Notes: generated by a model not told the origin, from the sequence alone. Shown: positions 53,120 through 62,242, numbered from the stretch's first letter. The stretch: 64,000 nucleotides of DNA from Solitalea lacus (GCF_022014595.1 NZ_CP091740.1:248001-312000), one strand, 5' to 3'. A program made the numbers and translations.

Positions 53120-54388
53120 TTAAAAATCAAAGATTCTTGCCTCCATTGAAGAGATCACTCCTTTTTCAAATTCATCCAAGTAGGTTTGTGTTTGATATTC
53201 GGTTTGATGACCTAACGCTTCACTGATGATGCTTGTTGCTACTCCTGATCGTTTGAGATTGGTTGCATAGCTGTGGCGACTAACATAGGTAGTAAGATTT
53301 AATCCCTTTTCATCAATCAATCCAGCTATCTTCTTAAGATTGTCATTTACTTTCTTAATAGCAGTTTTCTTTCGAGTGTACTTCTGTTTTTCTGTAATAT
53401 GAATCGAATCGTTAAGAATTGGGAAAACGTAGTTTTCTGTTTGTTGACTAGACTCATAGTAATTGATAATCTCCAATGCATACTGATTTAACGGTATTGT
53501 AAACAGTTGGCCTGTCTTTCGTCTGGTGTAATGAATCTCATTATTATGAATATCTGACCATTCGAGGAAAGCCATATCAACGAAGTTCATTCCACGCATA
53601 TAGAAGCTGAATAAGAAGACCTGTTGAGCGAAGTGGACTCCTGTTCCTTCTTTAAGTTTTAAGTCTTTAATCTTCTTGATGATGTCGAGATTAATAGAAC
53701 GCTTTCTTGTTTTATGATTCAGGCGTTTGTTAATGGAGTATTTCTTCTCACCGAAAGGGTAGTTTTCTTTTTTATAAAGACCGTCTTCAATAGCAAGATT
53801 AATTACCCGTTGAAGGTTGCGGATTTTGACACTAATGGTTGTGTCTTTATTCTTGCGCTCAAATCTTAACCAATTCTCGAAACCTTCGAGGAACTTAACA
53901 TTTAAATCATGTAGCATTGCAACAGGTCGATATTTAAGTAAAATGCTTTGATTTTCTTTATATAAGGCTGCTGAACCAGTTTTCCGATTGTTTTCGAGTT
54001 CTTCAATTAAATGCGTGTAATAATCCTTTAAAAGCTGAGAAGGTTTTTGTTTCTTTAGATCACGTTCAAATTGAATAAATGAAAAAGCGGTTCCGTTTGA
54101 CTCATAATTTAGAAGTATCTGCTTTGCTTCCGAAAGTTTTTCCTTTAGAATCGCATTATACTCTTTATAGGTTTTAAAAGACCTTTTAAACCTACCCAGT
54201 CCTTCATCTTCCTTTTCAGCAGGCTTCCACTCTTCTTGTTTAGCTTTAAAGTCCAATCCTCTGTTTGTTAGCAATGAGGTAATCGCAAAATATTTCCTTT
54301 GAGAACCTTGAGTTACTCTTAAACAAATTGGATAAAAATTGTTTACTAATCCTTTTGATGTGTGTAGCACAATAGCAACTGTAGCCAT
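53120..54388 (-). CDS. Tyrosine recombinase (integrase) of the island
   Basis: 422 residues. An N-terminal Arm/SAM-like DNA-binding part (about 1-200, phage-integrase SAM-like) is followed by the catalytic domain with the R..HxxR..H..Y signature: Arg in FYMRGMNFVDMAFLEW, His-Ser-Tyr block TYVSRHSYATNLKRSG, LGHQTEYQTQTYL with the nucleophilic Tyr about residue 407. It belongs to the Bacteroidota integrase group that inserts into tRNA 3' ends. It is the first gene inside the right end, about 130 bp from the tRNA-Pro, reading away from it, as expected. Confidence 0.95.
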   Translation of the reverse strand: MATVAIVLHTSKGLVNNFYPICLRVTQGSQRKYFAITSLLTNRGLDFKAKQEEWKPAEKEDEGLGRFKRSFKTYKEYNAILKEKLSEAKQILLNYESNGTAFSFIQFERDLKKQKPSQLLKDYYTHLIEELENNRKTGSAALYKENQSILLKYRPVAMLHDLNVKFLEGFENWLRFERKNKDTTISVKIRNLQRVINLAIEDGLYKKENYPFGEKKYSINKRLNHKTRKRSINLDIIKKIKDLKLKEGTGVHFAQQVFLFSFYMRGMNFVDMAFLEWSDIHNNEIHYTRRKTGQLFTIPLNQYALEIINYYESSQQTENYVFPILNDSIHITEKQKYTRKKTAIKKVNDNLKKIAGLIDEKGLNLTTYVSRHSYATNLKRSGVATSIISEALGHQTEYQTQTYLDEFEKGVISSMEARIFDF

Positions 54389-54416
54389 TTTTTAGTTGTT
54401 GTGCATTAAGATTTAA

Positions 54417-54436
54417 GGGTACAAAAAAGGGTACAG
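54417..54436 (+). repeat. Inner terminal repeat of the island (right)
   Basis: GGGTAC-A6-GGGTACAG, one mismatch from the copy at 35000-35019, same orientation. It is between the integrase start codon (54388) and the attachment repeat, so it may also overlap the integrase promoter. Confidence 0.55.
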
Positions 54437-54474
54437 TCTAAATAGAATTCCTTGGATTTACCCTTTCCTAAGGA

Positions 54475-54508
54475 ATAAAAAAAGCCTTCTATTTATATAT
54501 AGAAGGCT
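54475..54508 (-). terminator. Terminator of the right tRNA-Pro
   Basis: Perfect stem AGCCTTCTA / TAGAAGGCT (54483-54491 with 54500-54508), followed on the minus strand by a run of seven T. Directly after the tRNA 3' end. Confidence 0.8.
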
Positions 54509-54518
54509 CATTTACATG

Positions 54519-54592
54519 TCGGGATGGCCGGATTTGAACCGACGACCTCCAGCACCCCATGCTGGCGCGATACCGGGCTACGCTACATCCCG
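54519..54592 (-). tRNA. tRNA-Pro (anticodon GGG)
   Basis: 74 bases without encoded CCA. Fully paired acceptor stem CGGGATG / CATCCCG, D-arm region GCGTAGCCCGGTATCGC, anticodon loop ATGGGGT giving anticodon GGG, T arm with GGTTCAAAT. It is the probable chromosomal target of the integrase encoded next to it. Its 3' half could be supplied by the element after integration. Confidence 0.95.
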
Positions 54593-54760
54593 AGGAGTTT
54601 ATAGGCTTTGGGGCCACCAAATCCTCCATTTAATAATGTGGATTTAACATCGTTTTTATGCTTATTGTTCAAAAATAATATCTTTTTGCCCTTTCAGAAA
54701 AATCAATTGTAATTTTATTAATGAATGCTATAAAATAATTCTTTTAGGTAAATTAATATC

Positions 54761-54768
54761 TAAATTTG
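54761..54768 (+). promoter_or_regulatory. -7 element for the DUF4175 gene
   Basis: TAAATTTG, exact TAnnTTTG, 21 bp upstream of the ATG at 54790. It overlaps an upstream in-frame TTG (54766), which argues that 54790 is the real start. Confidence 0.5.
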
Positions 54769-54789
54769 TTATTAACCCTAAATCTGTTT

Positions 54790-57700
54790 ATGCATAAAGC
54801 AAATACCAATTACGAATTGCTGATTGGCAAGTTGGATGAGTTTATCCGGAAATATTATAAAAACCGGCTTATCAAAGGAAGTTTGTATGTTACAGGTATC
54901 CTTGCTTGTCTTTACTTAGTTCTTGCCGTAACCGAGTATTATTCGTTTTTGGGTATCTCCGCACGTACTTTCATTTTTTTCGGGTTCGTGTTATTGTCGT
55001 TGGTTGTGTTATTACTTTATGTTATCAGGCCGTTATTATCATTATTCAGATTAGGGGCTATTATTAATCATAGACAGGCTTCCGAAATTATTGGCAATCA
55101 TTTTCCAAATGTAAAGGACAAACTGCTCAATACACTTCAGCTTAAAGAAATGGCCAACCAGTTAAGCGACAATAAACTAATTGAGGCCAGTATCAATCAA
55201 AAAATCAGCCAGCTTAAACCCATTCCGTTTGCTTCAGCTATCAATCTGGGCGAAAATAAAAAGTACCTCAAATTTGTTATTCCTCCCATTTTGTCTTTAA
55301 TAGTACTGGGAGCAGCAGCTCCTTCGGTTTTAAAAGACGGAACCACTCGTTTGGTTAATTATGATACACCTTTTGAACGAAAAGCACCTTTTGAAATAAC
55401 GCTTAGTAATAATAAACTGAGTGCACTTCAAAATGATGATCTTACTTTAAACGTGAAACTTTCAGGAGATGAAATTCCACAAGATATTTATTTGATTGAG
55501 GGTGAAAACCGGTATAAACTCGATAAAAAGAATATTTTAGAATTTTCATACACCTTTAAAAATCTTCAAAAAACACAAACCTTCCGTTTATTGGCGGATG
55601 GTTTTTATTCAAAAGAATATCGAATAGAAGTATTGCCTAACCCAATATTGTTAAACTTTGAAGTTACGCTGGTTTATCCTTCTTACACCAAAAAGGTAAA
55701 TGAAACACTACAAAATATCGGCGATTTTTCAGCGCCGGCAGGGACACTGGTAAGTTGGAATTTTAAAACAGCCAATACTGATCAGCTAGACATGCTGATT
55801 GATGGTGTAAATCAACCTACACAAAAGAAATCAACATCATCATTTTCGTTAAGCAAAAAGCTTTTTAAATCGGCTAAATATACTGTACAAACCAAAAATG
55901 GATTTGTTTATAAGAAAGATTCTCTCAATTATTCTATCAATGTGATTTCTGATGCTCACCCATCAATTAATATAGCTGAACGTTTTGATTCGCTAACCAA
56001 TAAGCAGTTTTATTTTTCGGGTGAAATTAGCGACGATTATGGCTTCTCCAAACTCACTTTCAACTATCAAATACTTAATAAAAACAAAAAGAAAGTTTAT
56101 ATAAAGCAAATACCTGTAAACGTAAATCAAAACACTGAGCATTTCTTTTTCGACTGGAATATGGAAGATGCAGGTATTACGCCGGGTGATGAAATAAGTT
56201 ATTATTTCGAAATTTTTGATAATGATGGTATTAATGGAGCTAAATCCACCAAATCGGCTATTAAATCTTTAAAAAGTCTTTCAAAAACCGAAATTGAAAG
56301 TCAGCTGGATAGCAAGCGTGATGAATTAAAAGAAAAAATGGAAAATGCCCTTCGTCAGGCATCAAAGATTGAGCGTGAAGCAAAAAAACTGAATGATAAA
56401 CTGGTCGATAAAAAGAACCTGACTTTTGAGGAGAAAAAACAAATTACTGAGCTGATTGAAAAACAGAAACAACTGGAAGAAAATATTCGTGAAATTCAGC
56501 AAGAAAATAAACTGAATAATCAACAAAACAGTGAATTGAATGAGCTTGACCAAAAAATTATGGAAAAGCAAAAACAGTTGGAAGACATGTTTAACAATGT
56601 TCTTGATGAAAAAACAAAGGAAATTTTAGAAAACCTCCAAAAACTAATGGAGGAAAACAATAAAAACCTTACGCGCGAGCAACTGGAAAACATGCGAATG
56701 GACAACAAGAGTTTGGAAAAAGAACTAGATCGCATGCTTGAACTTTATAAACAATTGGAATTTGAGCAAAAGCTTCAACAAAACATAGATAAACTGGATG
56801 AGTTATCACAAAAGCAGGAAAATTTATCAAACCAATCAAAAGATAAAAATTCAGACGCTGATAAACTCAAAACTGAACAGAATAAGCTCAATAAAGAGTT
56901 TGATGATGTTAAAAAAAATTTAAATGACCTTGAAAAGAAAAATAATGAATTAGAGAATAAAAATAACCTGGAAAACACTGACAAAGAACAACAGGAAATT
57001 GATAAAGACCTGAAAAATAGTTCAGAACAACTTGAAAATAATAATAAAAACAAGGCTTCTGAATCACAAAAAAATGCTGCAAACAAGATGAAAAATCTGT
57101 CGCAGAAAATGCAACAAATGCAAGAACAAATGGAAGGCATGAAACTTGATATGGATATCGACGGTTTACGCCAAGTGCTTGAAAATTTGTTGAAAGTTTC
57201 TTTTGATCAGGAAAAACTAATGCAGCAGTTTAAAACGTTAGGAATAAATGACCCAGGGTTCTCTACATTGGTTCAAAAGCAAAAATCATTAAAAGATGAT
57301 ATTGGAATGATACGCGATAGTATTTTTTCAATCAGTAAACGTATCCTTCAAATAGAAAGTTTCGTAAACAAGGAAACCGACAACATAAACAAGTATATGG
57401 ATAAAACCATGGAAAGTTTAAGTGAACGTCGTACAGGCGAAGCTGCTGGTCATCAACAATACATCATGACTTCAGTAAACAACCTGGCCGTGATGTTAAG
57501 TGAAGTGTTGGATCAATTGCAAAATCAGCAATCAAGCATGGGCAAAGGCAAATCAAAAAGTAAAAACAAAAAGCCAAGTCTATCACAATTGAACAAAATG
57601 CAAGAGGAGCTGAACCAGCAGATGCAGCAAATGAAAAATGGCATGAAACCGGGACAAACACCACGTGGTCAGCAAAGTGAGCAAATAGCCAAAATGGCCC

Positions 57701-58104
57701 GTCAACAACAAGCCATACGTAATGCATTGCAAGAAATTAACCGTGAACAAAATAAAGACGGAAAAGGCAAACTGGGTGATTTGGACAAGTTAGGTAAAGA
57801 CATGGAACGTACCGAAACCGAACTTTACAACAAACAACTTACTCAGGAAATGCTTAAACGCCAACAAGAAATAAAAACGCGTTTATTGGAAGCTGAAAAA
57901 GCTGAAAAAGAGCGTGACGAGGATGAAAAACGCGAAGCAAAACAGGGTAAAGAGCAAACAGCTGATTTTAAAGCTATTTTTGATCAATATCAAAAAGCCA
58001 GGCAAAAAGAGCTTGAATTATTAAAAACTCTTCCACCAGGTGTAAGTTCATTTTATAAGTCAAAAATAAATTCCTACTTTAACTTACTAAATAAAGGGAA
58101 ATAG
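54790..58104 (+). CDS. DUF4175 family membrane protein with long coiled coil
   Basis: About 1104 residues from the ATG at 54790 (MHKANTNYELLIGKLDEF). Two N-terminal membrane spans (about 38-60 and 64-85), a third about residue 165, then a beta-sandwich region (about 190-500). A very long Gln/Glu/Lys/Asn-rich coiled coil (about 510-820 and again 920-1060) includes runs such as KMQQMQEQMEGMK. It matches DUF4175 proteins, envelope proteins of unknown function in Bacteroidota, sometimes linked to gliding or envelope stress. Next gene 4 bp downstream, so co-expressed. Confidence 0.85.
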   Translation: MHKANTNYELLIGKLDEFIRKYYKNRLIKGSLYVTGILACLYLVLAVTEYYSFLGISARTFIFFGFVLLSLVVLLLYVIRPLLSLFRLGAIINHRQASEIIGNHFPNVKDKLLNTLQLKEMANQLSDNKLIEASINQKISQLKPIPFASAINLGENKKYLKFVIPPILSLIVLGAAAPSVLKDGTTRLVNYDTPFERKAPFEITLSNNKLSALQNDDLTLNVKLSGDEIPQDIYLIEGENRYKLDKKNILEFSYTFKNLQKTQTFRLLADGFYSKEYRIEVLPNPILLNFEVTLVYPSYTKKVNETLQNIGDFSAPAGTLVSWNFKTANTDQLDMLIDGVNQPTQKKSTSSFSLSKKLFKSAKYTVQTKNGFVYKKDSLNYSINVISDAHPSINIAERFDSLTNKQFYFSGEISDDYGFSKLTFNYQILNKNKKKVYIKQIPVNVNQNTEHFFFDWNMEDAGITPGDEISYYFEIFDNDGINGAKSTKSAIKSLKSLSKTEIESQLDSKRDELKEKMENALRQASKIEREAKKLNDKLVDKKNLTFEEKKQITELIEKQKQLEENIREIQQENKLNNQQNSELNELDQKIMEKQKQLEDMFNNVLDEKTKEILENLQKLMEENNKNLTREQLENMRMDNKSLEKELDRMLELYKQLEFEQKLQQNIDKLDELSQKQENLSNQSKDKNSDADKLKTEQNKLNKEFDDVKKNLNDLEKKNNELENKNNLENTDKEQQEIDKDLKNSSEQLENNNKNKASESQKNAANKMKNLSQKMQQMQEQMEGMKLDMDIDGLRQVLENLLKVSFDQEKLMQQFKTLGINDPGFSTLVQKQKSLKDDIGMIRDSIFSISKRILQIESFVNKETDNINKYMDKTMESLSERRTGEAAGHQQYIMTSVNNLAVMLSEVLDQLQNQQSSMGKGKSKSKNKKPSLSQLNKMQEELNQQMQQMKNGMKPGQTPRGQQSEQIAKMARQQQAIRNALQEINREQNKDGKGKLGDLDKLGKDMERTETELYNKQLTQEMLKRQQEIKTRLLEAEKAEKERDEDEKREAKQGKEQTADFKAIFDQYQKARQKELELLKTLPPGVSSFYKSKINSYFNLLNKGK

Positions 58105-58108
58105 TGTT

Positions 58109-58534
58109 ATGGGTCATATTTCTACAGATACAAGCAAACTATACACGTTGCAACTTGCATCGAAATTGGACAGTATTGTTGAGCTTGAAAACTTTCTAGA
58201 ACTGTTATTAGAGGAACATCATGTTTCCAATGAAAGCTATGGAAATATTATGACCTCTTTAAATGAGGCCACTATGAATGCAATTGTTCATGGAAATAAA
58301 TGTCTCGAAAATAAAAAGGTATATATCAATGTTGAAGTAGTGAACAAAAGTAAATTCATTTTTACTGTTGCAGATGAAGGCAAAGGTTTCGATTTCCGTA
58401 ACCTAACTGATCCTACCTTACCTGAAAATATTGAAAAGGATAATGGCAGAGGCGTCTTTATTATGAAACACCTTGCCGATCAGTTGATCTACAATGATTT
58501 AGGAAACGAAGTAGAAATGCACTTTAAGTTTTAA
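58109..58534 (+). CDS. RsbW/SpoIIAB-like ATP-binding (anti-sigma regulatory) protein
   Basis: 141 residues forming a single GHKL ATPase domain: N-box NEATMNAIVHGNK, G1 box DEGKGFDF, G2 GRGVFIMKHLAD. Without a histidine-phosphorylation domain it belongs to the serine-kinase/anti-sigma regulatory group, which phosphorylate or sequester partner switch proteins. No STAS partner gene is in the window. Follows the DUF4175 gene with a 4-bp gap. Confidence 0.87.
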   Translation: MGHISTDTSKLYTLQLASKLDSIVELENFLELLLEEHHVSNESYGNIMTSLNEATMNAIVHGNKCLENKKVYINVEVVNKSKFIFTVADEGKGFDFRNLTDPTLPENIEKDNGRGVFIMKHLADQLIYNDLGNEVEMHFKF

Positions 58535-58633
58535 ATTAAACGAATAAATTAAGGCAACTGAAATAGTTGCCTTAATTATTATCGACTACGTCCAATCAAA
58601 AACCGCTTTTAACATTCATCCTATCATTTTCCC

Positions 58634-58641
58634 TATCTTTG
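58634..58641 (+). promoter_or_regulatory. -7 element for ybeY
   Basis: TATCTTTG, exact TAnnTTTG, about 63 bp upstream of the ATG at 58704. Confidence 0.5.
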
Positions 58642-58703
58642 CCGCAATTAATTAATCAGGTAATGTATAACTGATTAAAAACTAACTGTTGTTAACTGAT
58701 AAG

Positions 58704-59120
58704 ATGGCAATTAATTTTTTTAACGAAGACATCGATTTCAAATTAAAAGATAAAGCAAAACTAAAAACCTGGATTAAATCTACTGCAGCAGAAGAAGGTT
58801 ATAAGCTTAAAGAAATCAATTTTATTTTTTGTTCTGATGAATATCTGTTGACGATAAATCAACAATATTTGAACCATAATACCTACACTGATATCGTAAC
58901 CTTTGATAACTCAGAAAAAGAGGGTCAATTAATAGGAGATATTTTTATAAGTGTGGAAAGAACCTATGAAAATGCTCAAAAATTTGGAGTTGCTGCGTCC
59001 ACCGAGCTCTATAGGGTGATGATACATGGTATCTTACACCTTTGTGGATATTATGATAAAAAACCAGAGGATAAAGCCTTAATGACCGAGAAAGAAAACT
59101 TTTATCTGCAGAAGGTATAG
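58704..59120 (+). CDS. ybeY: Endoribonuclease YbeY (rRNA maturation factor)
   Basis: 138 residues from the ATG at 58704 (MAINFFNEDIDF); an upstream TTG start is less likely. The zinc/RNase signature H-G-x-L-H-L-x-G-Y-x-x-x appears as IHGILHLCGYYDKK. YTDIVTFDNSEKEGQLIGDIFIS is the expected preceding block. YbeY helps mature 16S rRNA and in quality control of ribosomes. Length normal. Confidence 0.94.
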   Translation: MAINFFNEDIDFKLKDKAKLKTWIKSTAAEEGYKLKEINFIFCSDEYLLTINQQYLNHNTYTDIVTFDNSEKEGQLIGDIFISVERTYENAQKFGVAASTELYRVMIHGILHLCGYYDKKPEDKALMTEKENFYLQKV

Positions 59121-59187
59121 AAAAAATTATGAGTTATGAATAAAATAAACCATTCATAACTCATAATTACTATTAATAATCAATTAC

Positions 59188-59838
59188 TTAAATTACTTCC
59201 ACAATCTCATTTAAAGGTTTTCTTACCTTTTTAACAAACTGGAATGTATCGTCATTTGCACGGTAACCAATTGCTGCCACTACTATAGCATGTAATCCTT
59301 TTTCCTTCAAACCTAAAATTTCGTCATAGGCATTGCTATCAAAACCTTCCATTGGACAAGCATCAATTCCTTCCAATGCACAATAAGTTAATAAATTACC
59401 TAAGGCAATGTAGGTTTGACGAGCATTCCAATTAGAAAGAGTCTCAGGATTTAAATTTGCAACAGTACCCTTCATCATGGTTTCAAAACCCCGCAATGTT
59501 TCACGTGAAATATTACGTGTTACAGCAATGTTATCAATATATGTTTCAATTTGGGCATTATCCACAATTTGCTGATGAGCAAATACAATTAAATGTGATG
59601 CATCAGTAATTTGGGTTTGACCCTTCGACATCCCCTTTAATTTTTCTCTAACTTCAGGATCCTCAACAACTATAAACTTATAAGGTTGTAATCCATATGC
59701 TGATGCACTTAAAGTAATAGCTTTTAATACCTTAGAAAAATCTTGTTGACTCAATTTCTTTGTAACATCAAACTTTTTTGTTGCATAACGGAAGTGTTCC
59801 AAACGATCTAAAACATTCACCTTTTCAATTATTTCCAT
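59188..59838 (-). CDS. NAD(P)H nitroreductase-family oxidoreductase
   Basis: 216 residues, FMN-dependent nitroreductase fold: RYATKKFD near the start (FMN-phosphate site), SASAYGLQPYKFIVVEDPEVREKL, ALGNLLTYCALEGIDACPMEGF and the end AAIGYRANDD. It is similar to NfsB/YdjA/DHPR-like members that reduce nitro groups, quinones or dihydropteridine using NAD(P)H. Next to a pirin gene in the same orientation (25-bp gap), a common pairing in oxidative-stress clusters. The coding region contains a near-perfect parS-like palindrome at 59497-59512. Confidence 0.9.
   Translation of the reverse strand: MEIIEKVNVLDRLEHFRYATKKFDVTKKLSQQDFSKVLKAITLSASAYGLQPYKFIVVEDPEVREKLKGMSKGQTQITDASHLIVFAHQQIVDNAQIETYIDNIAVTRNISRETLRGFETMMKGTVANLNPETLSNWNARQTYIALGNLLTYCALEGIDACPMEGFDSNAYDEILGLKEKGLHAIVVAAIGYRANDDTFQFVKKVRKPLNEIVEVI
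59497..59512. promoter_or_regulatory. parS-like palindrome inside the nitroreductase gene
   Basis: TGTTTCACGTGAAATA matches the general parS consensus TGTTTCACGTGAAACA at 15 of 16 bases. parS sites are bound by ParB and often lie within genes near the origin, so a coding location is acceptable. Confidence 0.5.
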
Positions 59839-59863
59839 ACTTTCTAATTGTTCATTTTAATAA

Positions 59864-60574
59864 TTAATTCATTGGAACATCAATTAATAACAGTTCTGTT
59901 TTAGAATTTGTTTTAACAATTATTGTGTCCACATCATTTATACCTATCGCGTCCCTAGTACCTAAAGTTTCAGTTGCAATTTCTACCTCACCATTCAAAA
60001 CAAACACATAAACGCCATTACCCTTATTTTTAATAGAATATTCAATAGTTTCACCAGCATCAAAGTTTCCTAGTGAAAAAAATGCATCTTGATTAATCCA
60101 AACACCGCCCTCTTCCCTATTTGGAGAAACTACCACTGAAAACTTGTTATCTCTATCTTCAGGAAAAAAGGTTTTCTGTTCATAACGAGGTTCTATATCA
60201 CGCTCTTTTGGAAACACCCATACTTGTAGGAACTTAACCTCATGCTCACGTGAATTATTATATTCTGAGTGTGCAATACCGCTACCACCAGACATAATCT
60301 GTACATCATTCGTTTTAATCACTTCTTCCCTACCTGTACTGTCTTTATGACGTAATTCTCCTGATAATGGAATACTTACAATTTCCATATTATCATGAGG
60401 ATGCGTTCCAAATCCCATGCCTGGAGCAACTGTATCGTCATTCAATACTCGTAACAGCCCAAAATGAATTTTTTCAGGATCATAATAACTGGCAAAACTG
60501 AATGAGTGATAGCTTTTTAACCAACCAATATTGTTATAGCCACGTTCATTTGCACGATGAATTATAGTTTTCAT
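59864..60574 (-). CDS. Pirin family protein
   Basis: 236 residues, double beta-barrel cupin. Conserved N-terminal motifs HRANERGYNNIGWLKSYHSFSFASYYDPEKIHFG, and FGTHPHDNMEIVSIPLSGELRHKDSTG with metal-binding His residues; GSGIAHSEYN follows. Bacterial pirins can show quercetinase activity or modulate metabolism; the function here is unknown. Transcribed ahead of the nitroreductase gene and probably co-transcribed. Confidence 0.92.
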   Translation of the reverse strand: MKTIIHRANERGYNNIGWLKSYHSFSFASYYDPEKIHFGLLRVLNDDTVAPGMGFGTHPHDNMEIVSIPLSGELRHKDSTGREEVIKTNDVQIMSGGSGIAHSEYNNSREHEVKFLQVWVFPKERDIEPRYEQKTFFPEDRDNKFSVVVSPNREEGGVWINQDAFFSLGNFDAGETIEYSIKNKGNGVYVFVLNGEVEIATETLGTRDAIGINDVDTIIVKTNSKTELLLIDVPMN

Positions 60575-60764
60575 TTTATATCCTTTTTAAATGATGATAC
60601 AAATATACGTAAAAACATTATTTGTTACAACATATATGTTTTATTTAATAGAATTAAAAATTCAATTCATTCAATCATAGGTAGATAAGAAAATACGAAA
60701 AGGATAAAAGCCACTGTTTAAACAGAATAGCCTGCCATTCAGGCGGATGCTGCCCCCCTTTAGA

Positions 60765-61383
60765 GATTAAACGGAACCCTACCGGAGCATATTGACCCCC
60801 TTACAAGGAGTTCAGCGGTGGTATACCGGAGCATGTTGACCCCTCTAGCTATTGGTTTTGGTTATACTTAGTGATTTTATCACCTAAAAGATCACTGATA
60901 GCCGAAAAACCAAGACCCATGAATCAGATAAAACAACTATTACGATTACACAGCCAGGGCCATTCCAATAAGGCCATAAAACGCATCTTAAGCATCATTA
61001 CGAACATAGTTAAATCTTACCTGCATAAACTTCATTCAGCAGGTCTGGATCCACAGGCATTACTTCAGCTGGAAGATCCGGAGGTGGAAACGAAGTTCCA
61101 TACCGGCAATCCGGCCTATAAAGTTCATCACTATACGCATTTCAAAGGGAAGCTGGAGTACTTCTCAACAGAGCTGCAGAAGCCTGGCGTTACTAAAAAA
61201 CTATTGTGGGAAGAATACCTTATAGGCTATTCCTCAGGCTATGGCTATTCCCAGTTCTGTCATCAACTCCACCAACAACTTGTTGCCCGCAAATCTACCT
61301 CTGTTCTTCAGCATGAGCCTGGTGATAAACTGTTTATAGCATTACAGGGAAACACAGACCTATTTAACCCAAATAAAAGATAA
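60765..61383 (+). pseudogene. Truncated IS21-family transposase (istA remnant) with its left end
   Basis: A frame starting around 60919 (MNQIKQLLRLHSQG; upstream ATG at 60871) reads as the N-terminus of an IstA: helix-turn-helix segment NKAIKRILSIITNIVKSYLHKL, then HHYTHFKGKLEYFSTELQKPGVTKKLLWEEY and HEPGDKLFIAL, after which it leaves the family and stops. The rve catalytic core and istB are missing. In front are two copies of a TACCGGAGCATRTTGACCCC-type terminal repeat (about 60780-60845). This is a different IS21 lineage from the one at 45.5 kb. Confidence 0.8.
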
Positions 61384-61506
61384 AGCTTATTTACTCAGTA
61401 AATCAATTTAAATGATCATAGAAGAAACAAGTGCACAAAATAAATTATAGTAATTTAGAAAATTACATTCTTTAAAAAATTAGTCAATACAGTTCTAATA
61501 AATAAT

Positions 61507-62175
61507 ATGAAAACAGCAATAATTATTGGTGCAAGTGGTTTAATAGGTAGTGATTTACTTAATCTCTTATTAAACAATGATAAGTTCAATCAAATAACAG
61601 TTATAGTACGTAAACCAATACCAATACACCACCCCAAAATAATACAACTGGTAATAGATTTTACTAAAATTTCCGATTATGCTAATGAACTTAAAGGCAA
61701 CTGTGTATTTTGTTGTATTGGATCAACACAAAAAAAAGCCGGTACTAAAGAAAAATATGAGTTAATTGACAGAATATATCCAAGAGAAATTGGAAAAATA
61801 GCATTACAAAACGGCGCAAAACATTTCCTATTAGTAAGTGCTATGGGTGCAAATAATAATTCAAGAATATTCTATAATAAACTAAAAGGATTAACAGAAC
61901 AGGATATAAATGAATTAGGCTATGAAGCAGTAAGTATTTTTAGACCATCATTACTAGTAGGACAAAGAGAGGAAAATAGACCAGGTGAAAAATTAGGTAT
62001 ATGGATAATGAAATGGTTAAATAATGTACTTATAGGAAAATTAGCAAAATACAGATCAATAAAAACTAAGGATGTAGCGAAAGCAATGACAACTATTGCT
62101 TTAATTAAGGCTAAAGGAACCGACATTTACCAATCTAACGAAATACAAAAAATTGCCGATAATTCAATTAGTTAA
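61507..62175 (+). CDS. NAD(P)-binding (NmrA/HTATIP2-like) oxidoreductase
   Basis: 222 residues, atypical short-chain-dehydrogenase fold. Nucleotide-binding motif IIGASGLIGSDLL at the start, CVFCCIGST at the end of beta-4, and FLLVSAMGAN followed by YNKLKGLTEQDINELGY (the YxxxK-like position) and IFRPSLLVGQREENRPGE. It resembles NAD(P)H-binding proteins with the same length (YwnB/HTATIP2 group). Substrate unknown. Stands alone upstream of the next gene (67-bp gap). Confidence 0.88.
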   Translation: MKTAIIIGASGLIGSDLLNLLLNNDKFNQITVIVRKPIPIHHPKIIQLVIDFTKISDYANELKGNCVFCCIGSTQKKAGTKEKYELIDRIYPREIGKIALQNGAKHFLLVSAMGANNNSRIFYNKLKGLTEQDINELGYEAVSIFRPSLLVGQREENRPGEKLGIWIMKWLNNVLIGKLAKYRSIKTKDVAKAMTTIALIKAKGTDIYQSNEIQKIADNSIS

Positions 62176-62242
62176 AAGAAATCAATTTATCACTTAATAT
62201 AAAATACTATATTTCACATAAATTCATTACAAAAACAAGTTT

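Larger units (their letters stand above)
54451..54592. repeat. Right island repeat (attachment site) including tRNA-Pro
   Basis: Imperfect copy of 34752-34879: CTTGGATTTACC, an extra 11-base stretch, the terminator hairpin and the whole tRNA-Pro. Homology ends with the tRNA 5' base. This defines the right boundary of the 19.7-kb island. Confidence 0.75.

Noticed and set aside
34880-54450. Integrative conjugative element
   Set aside because: No Tra/VirB4-like, relaxase or coupling-protein genes were found in the interval. Only integrase and cargo are seen, so it is called a genomic island.
60240-60256. Fourth parS-like site (CTCACGTGAA) in the pirin gene
   Set aside because: Only about 10 of 16 bases match the consensus; considered chance.
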